From Bacteroidota bacterium (GTDB lineage Bacteria; Bacteroidota; Bacteroidia; Bacteroidales; JAIFNL01): a DNA stretch of 46,524 nt. Positions 1 through 9,447 of this stretch are shown in pieces. Position numbers and translations under genes: made by a program. Every line of letters begins with the position of its first letter. Position 1 is the first letter of the stretch. The notes beneath the pieces were generated by a model, which saw only the letters and a list, made by a program, of their open reading frames with translations, was not told the DNA's origin and searched no databases. The stretch spans positions 1 through 46,524 of the forward strand of contig JAIFNL010000043.1 of NCBI GenBank assembly GCA_020047755.1, read 5' to 3'.

Positions 1-42
1 ATAAAACGAATGCTTGATATTTCGGAAAAATTAGGTTTGTAG
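1..42 (+). CDS. Possible C-terminal tail of an upstream gene (partial)
   Basis: An open frame enters at base 1 and ends at TAG 40-42, encoding only 13 residues ending in SEKLGL. It could be the last residues of a gene outside the window. The tail is too short to assign a family, and a chance frame is possible. Bases 43-114 are AT-rich spacer before the next gene. Confidence 0.25.
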   Translation: MKRMLDISEKLGL

Positions 43-114
43 TTTTAGTTAGGAAAAAAGATTTATTTAAAGTTATAAAATTGATTTTTAGTATTTTAAA
101 GAAAAATAGCAAAA

Positions 115-1074
115 ATGTTAAATACAACATATATAAAATATTTAGATCCGAAAAACGATTTAACTTTTCGTAAAATTTTTGGACAGCACCCTGAAATTAT
201 GAAAAGCTTTTTAAATTCGTTGTTGCCTTTGCACGAAGAGCAATTTATAACTCATTTGGTTTATGAAGATCCGGCTATGTTGCCGGAATTGCCTGAGTTG
301 AAGCACTCTATTGTAGATGTAAAATGCACCGATAATTTTGGAAGGCAATTTATAGTAGAAATGCAAATGTACTGGACAAGCTCTTTTAAAAACAGAATGT
401 TGTTCAATGCAGGCAAAGCTTATGTAAAACAGATAGATAAGGGACATAAATATTCCGAACTTTGTCCTGTTTACGGGCTTAGTTTGGTAAATGATATTTT
501 TTTGACTGACCCAAAGTACGCTACTAATTTTTACCATCATTATCGCTTGGCTCATCACGAAATACCACAAGAAGAAATTAAAGGAATTGAGCTCATTTTT
601 ATAGAGTTACCTAAGTTTGCAGTACAAAATTTTACTCAGAAAAAAATGCGCAATTTATGGCTTCGTTTTTTAACAGAAATTGACGAATCTACCAAAGAAG
701 TTTCGGACGATTTAACATCAATTGAAGCTATAAAATCGGCATTGGAATATCTTCAGGTTTCGGCTTTTACCAAAAATGAGCTTGAGTATTATGAAAAATA
801 CTGGGACAGAGTACGAGTAGAACGTGCTGCTATTGAAGAAGCTGTGAGTAAAATGAAAGAGGCTGAGATCAAAACCAAAGAAGCAGAAAGCAAAGCCCAA
901 GAGGCAGAAGAAAGAGAAAAAATAGAGCGCAACCAAAAGGAAGAGGCTCTGAATAAACTTCAAGCAGCAGTTCGGAAAATGAACGAACGTGGATTTTCTC
1001 TACACGAAATAGCTGAAAATCTAGGTCTTTTACTCGAAGAAATTCAAATTTTTATAGATAAAAAAATTGAATAA
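115..1074 (+). CDS. Rpn family / PD-(D/E)XK nuclease-like putative transposase protein
   Basis: This 319-residue protein resembles the Rpn/PDDEXK_2 family (often annotated 'putative transposase' or TIGR01784), whose studied members are DNA endonucleases that promote recombination. The N-terminus has the family hallmark DPKNDLTFRKIFG (residues 11-23). A restriction-endonuclease-type core follows: D68 in IVDVK, then E82 and Q84 in VEMQM, matching the family D...ExQ active site. Residues about 270-319 form a charged coiled coil followed by a short helix-turn segment (GFSLHEIAENLGL) typical of the C-terminus. No terminal repeats or transposase partner flank it, so it is probably a solitary gene rather than an active element. 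The family assignment is from motif recognition; its biological role here is unknown. Confidence 0.85.
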   Translation: MLNTTYIKYLDPKNDLTFRKIFGQHPEIMKSFLNSLLPLHEEQFITHLVYEDPAMLPELPELKHSIVDVKCTDNFGRQFIVEMQMYWTSSFKNRMLFNAGKAYVKQIDKGHKYSELCPVYGLSLVNDIFLTDPKYATNFYHHYRLAHHEIPQEEIKGIELIFIELPKFAVQNFTQKKMRNLWLRFLTEIDESTKEVSDDLTSIEAIKSALEYLQVSAFTKNELEYYEKYWDRVRVERAAIEEAVSKMKEAEIKTKEAESKAQEAEEREKIERNQKEEALNKLQAAVRKMNERGFSLHEIAENLGLLLEEIQIFIDKKIE

Positions 1075-1086
1075 ATAATTAGATTT

Positions 1087-2667
1087 ATGAAACCATTAAA
1101 AGTTGCTTTTTTTTCACTTGCTTTCTTTTTATTTTTTTGTGAAAATATTTTTTCACAAGAAATTAACCCCAATGGGTATAATCGATTCAATTATCCCAAT
1201 GGAAATATTATGAGCGAAGGCAAAATGAAAGATGGAAACCCCGAAGGATATTGGAAAAATTATTATCCAAACGGTCAGCTTAAATCAGAAGGAAATAGAA
1301 AGTCGAATATGCTCGATAGCTTGTGGGTTTTTTACAATGAAAAGGGCGATACTTTGAAGAAAATCAATTACACTTTAGGGAAAAAAGGTGGCTATTATTT
1401 TGTTTATCAAGAATCTAATGATACTTTAAAAAACTCACTTCTTTCAAAAGAAATGTTTATAAACGACAAACGAGAAGGAGTATCTTATTACTATTATTCG
1501 AATGGAAATTTACATAAAATTATAAATTATAAAGAAAATATGAAACATGGTGAAGCCAAAGAATACAAAGAAGACGGCGTAACCTTGAAAACAATTTTTA
1601 AATATCGTTATGATTTTTTGGCAAGCTCCGATGCGGTGAATCGTTATTCGCAAAGTGGAGAAAAGCAAGGAGTTTGGATAGATTTTCACCCCAATGGAAA
1701 AGTAAAAAGTCAGGTAAACTACAACAATGGCAAAATTACTGGGTTACTTAAAGAATACGATTCAAATGGAAAGCAAATTGTAGCCGAAAAATATCAAGAC
1801 GGACAAAAATTGGCAAAAGATTCTGTTCGTGTTGATGCTAAAGTTCATACCGAAACCTATCCCAATGGCACAGTAAAATCGACAGGAGCTTATCTTGATG
1901 GCAAGCCAATTGGCATTCATCGAACCTTTAAAGAAGATGGAACGTCTTCTATTGCAAATGTTTATACAAATGAAGGCATTTTAATGGCTTCGGGAATGCT
2001 CGATGCCGATGGAAAAAAACAAGGCAAATGGAGTTTCTATTTTGAAAGCGGAAAGCTCAAGAATGAAGGATTGTATTCGAGCAATATGAAAATAGGCGAG
2101 TGGATTTTTTATTTTGAAAGTGGGCAAATAGAGCAAAAAGGAAGCTACAAAGCTGGACTTTTGAGCGGTAAATGGTATTGGTACTACGAAACTGGCGAAC
2201 TTTTGCGCGAAGAAATATATGAAAAAGGCAAGCTAGAAGGCGATTTTGTAGAATATACAAAAGCCAAAGAAATTATAACTCAGGGAAAATACCTTGAAGG
2301 CGAAAAAACAGGAAAATGGTTTTATAATGTTGGCGACCAAACCGAAGAAGGAACTTACAGAACTGATTATAAAACAGGCAAATGGAAGCATTATTATCCT
2401 AATGGGAAATTAAAATACGAATGCAACTATGAGCTTGATAAAGAAAACGGAAAAGCTATTTTGTATTACGAAAATAAAAAAATAGAAGAGGAGAGATACT
2501 ATTCGATGGGTATTCCCGAACGAATTTGGCGCAAATATGACAAGGAAAGTGTTGAAATATTGACACTTGAATACGATAATGGCAAGTTGATAAAAATTGA
2601 CGGCAAAAAAGTAGAGGAAGATTTAAGTGAACCAAAAGAAGAATCCGAAACTCAAGAAAACCTATAA
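1087..2667 (+). CDS. Secreted MORN-repeat (YwqK-like) protein
   Basis: The 526-residue protein starts with a signal peptide (Lys-containing n-region, then a Phe/Leu-rich core to about residue 23), so it is exported. The rest is built of many copies of a motif of the form YPNG.(I/L)K.EG.Y..G...G.W..Y, the MORN/YwqK repeat. Examples begin near residues 35, 55, 200, 258, 310, 335 and 445. The repeats form beta-hairpin arrays. Databases often label such proteins 'toxin-antitoxin system YwqK family antitoxin', but no toxin is adjacent and that label should not be read as function. It begins 12 bases after the Rpn-like gene and 51 bases before ruvB. The C-terminus is acidic. Role unknown; a structural or envelope-associated protein is the likeliest reading. 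Confidence 0.85.
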   Translation: MKPLKVAFFSLAFFLFFCENIFSQEINPNGYNRFNYPNGNIMSEGKMKDGNPEGYWKNYYPNGQLKSEGNRKSNMLDSLWVFYNEKGDTLKKINYTLGKKGGYYFVYQESNDTLKNSLLSKEMFINDKREGVSYYYYSNGNLHKIINYKENMKHGEAKEYKEDGVTLKTIFKYRYDFLASSDAVNRYSQSGEKQGVWIDFHPNGKVKSQVNYNNGKITGLLKEYDSNGKQIVAEKYQDGQKLAKDSVRVDAKVHTETYPNGTVKSTGAYLDGKPIGIHRTFKEDGTSSIANVYTNEGILMASGMLDADGKKQGKWSFYFESGKLKNEGLYSSNMKIGEWIFYFESGQIEQKGSYKAGLLSGKWYWYYETGELLREEIYEKGKLEGDFVEYTKAKEIITQGKYLEGEKTGKWFYNVGDQTEEGTYRTDYKTGKWKHYYPNGKLKYECNYELDKENGKAILYYENKKIEEERYYSMGIPERIWRKYDKESVEILTLEYDNGKLIKIDGKKVEEDLSEPKEESETQENL

Positions 2668-2718
2668 AGAACTTAAAAGCAACATTTTTTATCAGAAAAT
2701 GCCAATTAAAAAAAAACA

Positions 2719-3741
2719 ATGGAAGACAGACGATTTGATACAATAACCGCGGCTGAACAAGAACTAGAAAAAGAGTTAAGACCCAAACGATTTAGCGATT
2801 TTAAAGGGCAAGCAAAAATACTCGAAAACTTAACTATTTTTGTGAAAGCAGCAGTAATGCGTGGCGAAGCATTAGACCATGTGCTTTTGCACGGACCTCC
2901 AGGCTTGGGCAAAACCACTTTGGCGAATATTATAGCTAACGAATTGGGTGTAAATCTGAAACTTACATCGGGACCTGTACTCGACAAACCAGGCGACTTG
3001 GCGGGATTATTAACCAATCTCGATGAAAAAGACGTACTTTTTATTGATGAAATTCATCGCTTAAACCCTATTGTAGAAGAATATTTGTATTCGGCTATGG
3101 AGGATTATAAGATTGATATAATGATAGATAAAGGACCAAGCGCACGTTCCTTGCAGCTTACGCTCAATCCTTTTACTTTGATAGGCGCCACCACGCGTTC
3201 GGGAATGCTTACAAGCCCTTTGCGTGCACGTTTTGGAATTAAATCATTATTAGAATATTACGATATTCAAACTTTGGTAGGAATTGTAAAGCGTTCGGCT
3301 TACATTTTGAATGTGCCCATTGAAGAAAACGCAGCGATTGAAATATCGCGCCGAAGTCGCGGAACACCTCGTATTGCCAATGCTTTGCTTAGACGTGTGC
3401 GCGATTTTGCTCAAGTGAAAGGCAATGGAAAAATTGACCTCGAAATAGCTCGTTATGCCCTCGAAGCTTTGAGCATTGATAGGCACGGACTCGATGAGAT
3501 GGATAATAAAATATTACTTACAATTATTGATAAATTTAGCGGCGGACCTGTTGGTTTATCTACAATTGCAACAGCAGTAGGCGAGGACTCGGGCACAATT
3601 GAAGAAGTGTATGAACCTTTTTTGATAATGCAAGGTTTCATAAACCGAACTCCACGCGGACGCGAAGCTACCGAGCACGCTTATAAGCATTTAGGTAAAA
3701 TTTTTAATGCAAGACAAAAATCGTTATTTGAAAACAGTTAG
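2719..3741 (+). CDS. ruvB: Holliday junction branch migration helicase RuvB
   Basis: RuvB is the hexameric AAA+ motor that, with RuvA, drives branch migration of Holliday junctions in recombinational repair. The 340-residue protein is the usual length. Visible motifs are Walker [10 protein letters not shown] (59-67), Walker B with DEIHR (110-114), sensor 1 around [12 protein letters not shown] (about 153-164), the arginine finger in LRARFG just after it, and the C-terminal winged-helix region ending TPRGREAT. The ATG at 2719 gives the canonical short N-terminus followed by [11 protein letters not shown]. No ruvA or ruvC is in the window, so the gene stands apart from its partners, as is common in this phylum. 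Confidence 0.98.
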   Translation: MEDRRFDTITAAEQELEKELRPKRFSDFKGQAKILENLTIFVKAAVMRGEALDHVLLHGPPGLGKTTLANIIANELGVNLKLTSGPVLDKPGDLAGLLTNLDEKDVLFIDEIHRLNPIVEEYLYSAMEDYKIDIMIDKGPSARSLQLTLNPFTLIGATTRSGMLTSPLRARFGIKSLLEYYDIQTLVGIVKRSAYILNVPIEENAAIEISRRSRGTPRIANALLRRVRDFAQVKGNGKIDLEIARYALEALSIDRHGLDEMDNKILLTIIDKFSGGPVGLSTIATAVGEDSGTIEEVYEPFLIMQGFINRTPRGREATEHAYKHLGKIFNARQKSLFENS

Positions 3742-4091
3742 CATTTAGTTCTAAATTGATTTTTTTTTGAAAGATGTTGCTTTTACAAAAAAAATGTAAC
3801 TATTTATTTTTAAATATCATATTCATTGAAACATAATTATTTGGTATATATTTTGATAGATTTAAAAAATAATTGTATTGATTTTTGTTAAATCTTTTTT
3901 TATCGAAATTAATTTTTGTATCTTAGCTCTATTTCTATGTTTTCGCAAGTTTGAAAAGAGTTTTGATTTTATTTGAATAAGTTATAATATTAATTTCAGT
4001 AAATATTATTTTGAAAAGCCTTATTTAAAATTTAATTATACAATCAACATTGCAGCTTACTATTTTAACGAATATATTAAAATTAGCACTA
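3742..4091. other. AT-rich intergenic spacer with possible promoter
   Basis: This 350-base spacer separates ruvB from the SprB-repeat gene. It holds no convincing gene and no strong hairpin. The only promoter-like piece is TATCTTAG at 3919-3926, one mismatch from the Bacteroidota TAnnTTTG element, but no TTTG sits about 19 bases upstream of it, so the call is weak. Confidence 0.4.
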
Positions 4092-6998
4092 ATGAAACGT
4101 ATTTACATATTATTTTCATTTTTTTTGTTTTCCCTTTTTAGCTTTAGCAGCTTACAAAGTTATGCTCAAAATTTTAACGTAGGCATTAAAGAAGGTGTAG
4201 GAAAGCAAGTTGTTGTTTATTTTGAAGCAACAGGTATGGATTTGAATTATATTTACAAAGATTTTCAGGTTACCGTAAAATGGCCTGTGAATACAGTGAG
4301 TATCACTAATTTGAATGCCAATTATGGTATTTTGAATGATCCACAGCAAACCGACGGCGTTTATAATTATTTAGTATTTAAAACTGCCAATGTAGGTCAA
4401 GTAAATTTTGCAGCCAATGGAACTCAATATCCAGCTTTTTCGCTCGATTATTCATTTTCGGGAACAGCTTGTTCGGGTCAGTTTGAGATTGAAAATTCTA
4501 CTTGGGCTGGCGCAAATAATGGGTTGCTCACATTAATTGGTTTTGACAACAATCCTTGGCCTTATTTAGCCATTAGTAACACTGCAGCCGCTAATTTGAA
4601 TCCAGTAAAATTACTAAACGTTACTAAGCAAGATGTTTTGTGTAAAGATGAAACTTCGGGGTCGATAACGATAGTAGCAAGCTCGCAAACTAGCGCGTTA
4701 GAATATTCTATAAACAACGGGCTTAATTATCAAGCTTCTAATACTTTTTCGGGTTTGGGAGCTAGCACAAGCAACATTCCAGTTGCCAGAAACGCACAAG
4801 GTTGTAAAGTCACAGGTTCGGCAATTTCAATTTTAGAACCTTCCTCTTCGGTTATTATCACTTCGCAAGTAGCTACCGATATTACTTGCAACAACTTGAA
4901 CAATGGTAAAATAGTAATTGCCGCAGGTGGAGGGACAGGTAGTTTGCAATATTCTATCAATGCCGGTTTAGCATATTCAACTGACCCAAATTTTTTAAAT
5001 TTGCCAGCAAGCAACTACAGTATTCGTGTAAAAGATGCCAATAATTGTGTAGCAATAGGTGCTGTTAGAACCATAAACAATCCGCTAGCTATAAATATTC
5101 AAAGTACTGAAAAACATGATATTACTTGTTTTGGTGCAAACAACGGTTACATAACCGTTGTGGCTACAGGTGGTAGTGGAGTTTTAACTTTTTCGGTGAA
5201 CGATGGTGTTAGTTATATAAACAATGGAGGCAACTTTACTAATTTATTACCAAGTACTTATGGCGTAAAAGTAAAAGATGTAAACAATTGTGTTACTTCT
5301 GTGGGAAACTTTACCGTGGTAGAACCAAGCCAAATTAACATTTCCAATGTGGCAATGACCCCAGTTTCGTATTGTTCGGCTTTAGACGGAGAAATTGCAA
5401 TTACTGCGAGCGGAGGTACAGGCACTTTGGTTTATTCGCTAGGAGGTAGCACATATCAGTCAGGAAATACATTTTCTAATTTGACGCGTGCAAACTATTA
5501 TACTTATGTAAAAGATGCTAATGCTTGCACTGCTTACAAGCAAGTGGCTTTAGGCGAAGCAAACCCAATTATTATCGATAGCCTTTCAGTTACCTCTCTT
5601 CAATGCTATGGCGATTTAGATGGCGAAATTGTAGTACATGCTCGAGGTGGATTTACTCCGCTTACTTATTCTTTAGACAATAGCAATTATTCGAGCAATA
5701 GCATGTTTAGCAATTTGCAAGGTGCCAATTACGCTGCTTTTGTGAAAGATTCTAAGGGTTGCTATGTGTACAAACAAACCCAAGTACTTCAGCCAAACCC
5801 TATTCAGTTGAGTGTAGCTGATGTGAAAAACATTACCACTTGCTATGGCGATCCTATCGGAATGCTTCGTTTCTCTGCGGTAGGCGGAACGGGTACTTTA
5901 CTTTATTCAATCAACGAAGTCGATTTTCAATCATCAAGTCAATTTAAAAACATTGTTGGAGGTAATTATATTGCAACCGCAAAAGATGTGCGTGGTTGTT
6001 TTACTTCTATTACAGCTATAATCGACCAGCCACAGCAGCTTGTCTCTAATATGTCAATCACTGATATCACTTGTTTTGACAGAAGCAATGGTGCTGTAAA
6101 AATAGCTCCATCTGGTGGAACACCCAGTTATTCAATTAGTTGGAGTTATACTGATGGCGACAGTGATAATTACAATTTATTGAATTTATCGCCTAATACT
6201 TATACTGTAACTATTATCGATTCCAAAGGCTGTAAAATTATAGATACTGCCGAAATTACTGCTCCTGTCGAAATAAATATTTCGGCAGATGTTGAAAATT
6301 TGAGCTGTTTTGCTGCCAAAGATGGCAAAATAACACTTCATGTTGGTGGTGGTCAAGCTCCTTACCGTTATCGCTGGACTCCTTCTAATCAAATGACAGC
6401 TATAATTGAAAACATGGAAGCAGGTTCGTATAGAGTGGAGGTAACCGATTTTAGACAATGTAAAAAATTCTATACCGCTGAAATTACTCAGCCGGTTCCT
6501 TTGTCATTAACAAGTGAAATTAAAAATACTTCTTATTTTGGTGCTACCGATGGAAGTATCGAGTTAATTGTTTCAGGAGGAACAAAACCCTACAATTATG
6601 AATGGAATACAGGTGCCATAACTGCAACGGTAAATAATTTACCCACAGGCGATTACTGGGTGAAAGTATTCGATGCTAATTATTGTGAAATAGATGAGGA
6701 TTTTAAAATTTCGACAGACCTAACCGATGTTGAAATACCTACCGCTTTTACACCCAATGGTGATGGCAAAAATGATGTTTGGGTTTTGAAAAGTATCATT
6801 AAATATCCCGATGCCGAACTAAAGATTTTTGATTCGAGAGGCTATTTGGTATATAACAAAAAAGGCGATCTTGATGAGTATTGGGACGGAAAAGACAATA
6901 GTGGAAGTCCTTTGCCAGGTTCTTCTTTGTACTATTATGTAATTGATGTTAATAAAAATACTGCACCTTTCAAAGGAACAGTTTACATTATACGCTAA
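4092..6998 (+). CDS. SprB-repeat adhesin with T9SS type B sorting domain (gliding motility-associated C-terminal domain)
   Basis: A large secreted surface protein. I start it at the ATG at 4092, because MKRIYILFSFFLFSLF is a proper signal peptide; the frame opens 14 codons earlier without one. About nine tandem SprB-type repeats follow. Each has a Cys near its start, then xxGxI, GG, an aromatic-Ser strand and YxVxVKDxxxC (for example units starting ITCNNLNNG, ITCFGANNG, LQCYGDLDG, LSCFAAKDG). The last about 90 residues are the CHU_C/type B sorting domain: VEIPTAFTPNGDGKND, an IFDSRG turn, WDGK, and a beta-strand end GTVYIIR. Such domains target proteins for T9SS export and, in known cases, depend on a PorP/SprF partner, encoded immediately downstream. 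Likely roles are adhesion or gliding; the ligand is unknown. Confidence 0.92.
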   Translation: MKRIYILFSFFLFSLFSFSSLQSYAQNFNVGIKEGVGKQVVVYFEATGMDLNYIYKDFQVTVKWPVNTVSITNLNANYGILNDPQQTDGVYNYLVFKTANVGQVNFAANGTQYPAFSLDYSFSGTACSGQFEIENSTWAGANNGLLTLIGFDNNPWPYLAISNTAAANLNPVKLLNVTKQDVLCKDETSGSITIVASSQTSALEYSINNGLNYQASNTFSGLGASTSNIPVARNAQGCKVTGSAISILEPSSSVIITSQVATDITCNNLNNGKIVIAAGGGTGSLQYSINAGLAYSTDPNFLNLPASNYSIRVKDANNCVAIGAVRTINNPLAINIQSTEKHDITCFGANNGYITVVATGGSGVLTFSVNDGVSYINNGGNFTNLLPSTYGVKVKDVNNCVTSVGNFTVVEPSQINISNVAMTPVSYCSALDGEIAITASGGTGTLVYSLGGSTYQSGNTFSNLTRANYYTYVKDANACTAYKQVALGEANPIIIDSLSVTSLQCYGDLDGEIVVHARGGFTPLTYSLDNSNYSSNSMFSNLQGANYAAFVKDSKGCYVYKQTQVLQPNPIQLSVADVKNITTCYGDPIGMLRFSAVGGTGTLLYSINEVDFQSSSQFKNIVGGNYIATAKDVRGCFTSITAIIDQPQQLVSNMSITDITCFDRSNGAVKIAPSGGTPSYSISWSYTDGDSDNYNLLNLSPNTYTVTIIDSKGCKIIDTAEITAPVEINISADVENLSCFAAKDGKITLHVGGGQAPYRYRWTPSNQMTAIIENMEAGSYRVEVTDFRQCKKFYTAEITQPVPLSLTSEIKNTSYFGATDGSIELIVSGGTKPYNYEWNTGAITATVNNLPTGDYWVKVFDANYCEIDEDFKISTDLTDVEIPTAFTPNGDGKNDVWVLKSIIKYPDAELKIFDSRGYLVYNKKGDLDEYWDGKDNSGSPLPGSSLYYYVIDVNKNTAPFKGTVYIIR

Positions 6999-7087
6999 TA
7001 TTTTTTTTTTTGAATAGAAAAACATACAGTCCTTTGCAATAAGATAATAAGCTTGGTGTTAAAAGGTCTTTCTAAAAAAATAAAACA

Positions 7088-8041
7088 ATGAAAAAAATTA
7101 TAACTTTTGCACTCTTATGGATAGCATTTGGTGCTTCAGCTCAAGACAATCCTTTGCTTGATATGTATTTGCAAAATAGGCTATTGATTAATCCAGCTTA
7201 TGGCGGTAGTTTAGAGCAAACTGTGGTGAGAGCAAATTTTAGACGCCAATGGACTAATTTTGAAAATGCACCCGATGTTAATTCATTGAGTTTTCACACA
7301 CGCCTGTTTGACGGAAAGCGGTCAGCAATTTTCAAAAAAGTAGGGCATGGGCTTGGCGGAACTGTTTATAGCGAAACCGAAGGACCCATTAACCTTTTTG
7401 GTATTTCGGGGAGCTATGCTTACCACATGCCTTTCGACAATTTTCAATTAGCTGCTGGTTTGGCACTTTCGGCATCAAATTTTGGCTTGCGTTACTTAGA
7501 CTTGAGTTACGCATTATCAGACGACCCTGCCGCAATAGCCGAAGCCAATCAGAGATTTATACCCGATGCCGATATTGGAATTTACATGTACGATACCGAA
7601 GATAAATTCTTTTTGGGTTTTACAGGTGCGCAACTGGTGCGTTCGGTTGTAAACTTGAATCAATCCGATTCTATTGATGTGCACAACGGAATGGGACGCC
7701 AATTTATTTTTATGGGCGGAATTAGAGCTATCGACAATTTGCGTTTTATACTCGAAACCTCAATGGTAGCTATTTTGAGGCAAGAATATATGAAACAAAA
7801 TGAAATTCATTTGAATGCAAAAGCTAGTGTGGTAAATTATCTAAATCGATACAATAACGAAATTTTGAGTTTTTCCATTTCTTACCGAACAAAACGGGCT
7901 TTTTTAGCACAAGTAGAATTAGGAATGGCTAATTTGTATTTAGCTTATGCCTACGAGCATAGCTTCTCAAAAATACAAGTATATTCGGGAGGAACACACA
8001 ACGTTTCGATAGGAATTAATATAGATAAATACAGGCGTTAA
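7088..8041 (+). CDS. PorP/SprF family type IX secretion outer-membrane protein
   Basis: The 317-residue protein has a signal peptide (MKKIITFALLWIAFGASAQ) and the family opening DNPLLDMYLQNRLLINPAYGG, then RRQW near residue 52 and repeated amphipathic beta strands ending in an outer-membrane-type C-terminus. PorP/SprF proteins are 14-stranded barrel-like outer-membrane proteins. SprF itself is needed to export the adhesin SprB. The gene sits 89 bases downstream of the SprB-repeat gene in the same direction, so it is most likely that protein's dedicated partner. The stop codon TAA overlaps the next gene's ATG by one base, implying coupled translation with the dehydrogenase. Confidence 0.93.
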   Translation: MKKIITFALLWIAFGASAQDNPLLDMYLQNRLLINPAYGGSLEQTVVRANFRRQWTNFENAPDVNSLSFHTRLFDGKRSAIFKKVGHGLGGTVYSETEGPINLFGISGSYAYHMPFDNFQLAAGLALSASNFGLRYLDLSYALSDDPAAIAEANQRFIPDADIGIYMYDTEDKFFLGFTGAQLVRSVVNLNQSDSIDVHNGMGRQFIFMGGIRAIDNLRFILETSMVAILRQEYMKQNEIHLNAKASVVNYLNRYNNEILSFSISYRTKRAFLAQVELGMANLYLAYAYEHSFSKIQVYSGGTHNVSIGINIDKYRR

Positions 8042-8745
8042 TGAATTTTTTTTACATAACGGGCACTAGTCGCGGAATAGGCAAAGCATTAGCAGAAAAA
8101 CTACTCGAAAACGAAGATAACTTTGTGTATGGAATTGCTCGAAACAACTTCCTATTGCACGATAGATACGAACATCTGAGGTTAGATTTGGCTAATATTG
8201 AAGATGTTAAAAAATTTCGTTTTTTTGAGCACAAAAGAGCAGCAAAAATTGTATTGATTAATAATGCAGCAACAATTGGCGAAATTTATCCATTGGGACA
8301 ATGCAATAACGACGATTTGATAAATACTTATAATCTAAATATTATTTCACCAAGTATGTTGATGAATAATTTTATAGGTTACTACTCAAAATGTATTAGT
8401 AAAAAACAGATTCTGAACATTAGCTCTGGCGCAGCAAGGCGACCCATAGCTTCTTGGTCAGGGTATTGTGCCTCAAAGGCAGCTTTAGACATGTTTTCTC
8501 AAGTATTTGAAAAAGAGCTCAAAAGCCGGAATGACTTTCAAATTTGGTCAGTAGCACCCGGAATTGTAGATACTTCGATGCAAACTGAAATCCGCGCATC
8601 GAAACCCGAAAACTTCCTTTTGCATGAGCAATTTGTTGCATATAAAAAAAATAACCAATTAAGCAATCCTCACGAAGTAGCAGAAAAACTGATTAAAATA
8701 CTCGACAATCCAGAAAAATATATCGAAACTTGTACTCAAATTTGA
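8041..8745 (+). CDS. Short-chain dehydrogenase/reductase (SDR), NAD(P)-dependent
   Basis: This 234-residue classical SDR has the Rossmann cofactor motif TGTSRGIG (residues 8-15), the NNAA variant of the NNAG motif (about 76-79), a Ser-containing strand LNISSGAARRP, and the catalytic YxxxK as SGYCASKAALD. It ends PGIVDT plus a short tail. The substrate cannot be read from the sequence; the similarity is closest to sepiapterin-reductase/YueD-like short SDRs (moderate confidence). Its ATG overlaps the last base of the PorP-like gene, so they are probably one transcript, although no functional link is obvious. Confidence 0.9.
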   Translation: MNFFYITGTSRGIGKALAEKLLENEDNFVYGIARNNFLLHDRYEHLRLDLANIEDVKKFRFFEHKRAAKIVLINNAATIGEIYPLGQCNNDDLINTYNLNIISPSMLMNNFIGYYSKCISKKQILNISSGAARRPIASWSGYCASKAALDMFSQVFEKELKSRNDFQIWSVAPGIVDTSMQTEIRASKPENFLLHEQFVAYKKNNQLSNPHEVAEKLIKILDNPEKYIETCTQI

Positions 8746-8762
8746 TTTAAATTATAGTTTTT

Positions 8763-8793
8763 TTTGTAAAATCTATTGATTCAATTATCTTTG
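8763..8793 (+). promoter_or_regulatory. Bacteroidota-type promoter upstream of the Rrf2 gene
   Basis: TTTG (8763-8766) and TATCTTTG (8786-8793) are separated by exactly 19 bases, matching the TTTG-N19-TAnnTTTG consensus of the primary sigma factor in this phylum. It predicts transcription starting near 8800 and a leader of about 200 bases ahead of the Rrf2 gene. Confidence 0.75.
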
Positions 8794-8808
8794 CAAAAAA
8801 AAGATAAA

Positions 8809-8830
8809 AGATATTAATGTTTTAATATCT
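8809..8830 (+). promoter_or_regulatory. 22-bp palindrome, candidate Rrf2 operator
   Basis: AGATATTAA (8809-8817) and TTAATATCT (8822-8830) are perfect inverted arms around TGTT. The palindrome lies 15 bases after the -7 element of the only good promoter before the Rrf2 gene. Rrf2 proteins bind AT-rich palindromes of similar size and often repress themselves, so autoregulation is a reasonable inference. A second, imperfect hairpin follows at about 8831-8850. Confidence 0.5.
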
Positions 8831-9006
8831 AAATTGGATTAATATCCATTTGGTAGTGTAACGACCTAGAGGCTTAAAAAATTTATTATTCATTATTTTC
8901 AAATTTTTCTAAGTTACGTTATCATCAATTTAAAAGCAAAAAGTTTCTAATTTTAAGGCGCTTTGCTTCGATAGAAAGGCTAATTTTTTTCAAATAAAGA
9001 GAAATT

Positions 9007-9447
9007 ATGATATCAAATACATGCAAATATGCTATTCGCGCTGTAACATATCTCGCAATGAACGAGGTTGGTGATAAAAAAATAGGCATCAAAGACATTT
9101 CGAAAGATTTAGAAATACCCTCTCCTTTTTTAGGAAAAATATTACAAGTTTTGGCAAAGCAAAAAATGCTAAAATCCACCAAAGGTCCGCACGGTGGTTT
9201 TAGTTTGGCTCGAAACTCCGAAGAAATTTCCTTGCTCGACATCGTTGAAATAATTGATGGTTTAGATTTTTTTCACGAATGCTTAATTGGCATAAATGTT
9301 TGCGAACGAGCCCCCGAGCAGCGCGAAATTTGCCCATTCCACAGTGTAGCAGATCCATTAAAGGCAGACCTTTACAAGATGTATAGTACCACAAAAATAG
9401 GAAAATTGGCAAAAGAATTTAATCAAAATGGAATATTTTTGATTTAG
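9007..9447 (+). CDS. Rrf2 family transcriptional regulator with three-cysteine cluster motif
   Basis: The 146-residue protein has the Rrf2 winged helix: CKYAIRAVTYLA at the N-terminus, recognition helix around PSPFLGKILQVLAK (39-52), and wing KGPHGGFSLAR (59-69). The cysteines C92, C99 and C109 (in FHECLIGINVCERAP...CPFHSV) fit the position of the [2Fe-2S] or [4Fe-4S] ligands of IscR, NsrR and related sensors, so it probably senses iron-sulfur status, nitric oxide or redox state. Which one cannot be told from sequence. It has its own promoter and an upstream palindrome. Its 3' end overlaps the convergent VanZ-like gene by 29 bases. Confidence 0.93.
   Translation: MISNTCKYAIRAVTYLAMNEVGDKKIGIKDISKDLEIPSPFLGKILQVLAKQKMLKSTKGPHGGFSLARNSEEISLLDIVEIIDGLDFFHECLIGINVCERAPEQREICPFHSVADPLKADLYKMYSTTKIGKLAKEFNQNGIFLI

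Noticed and set aside
4050-4091. Longer N-terminus for the SprB-repeat gene
   Set aside because: The extra 14 codons do not look like coding sequence, while the ATG at 4092 starts a proper signal peptide.
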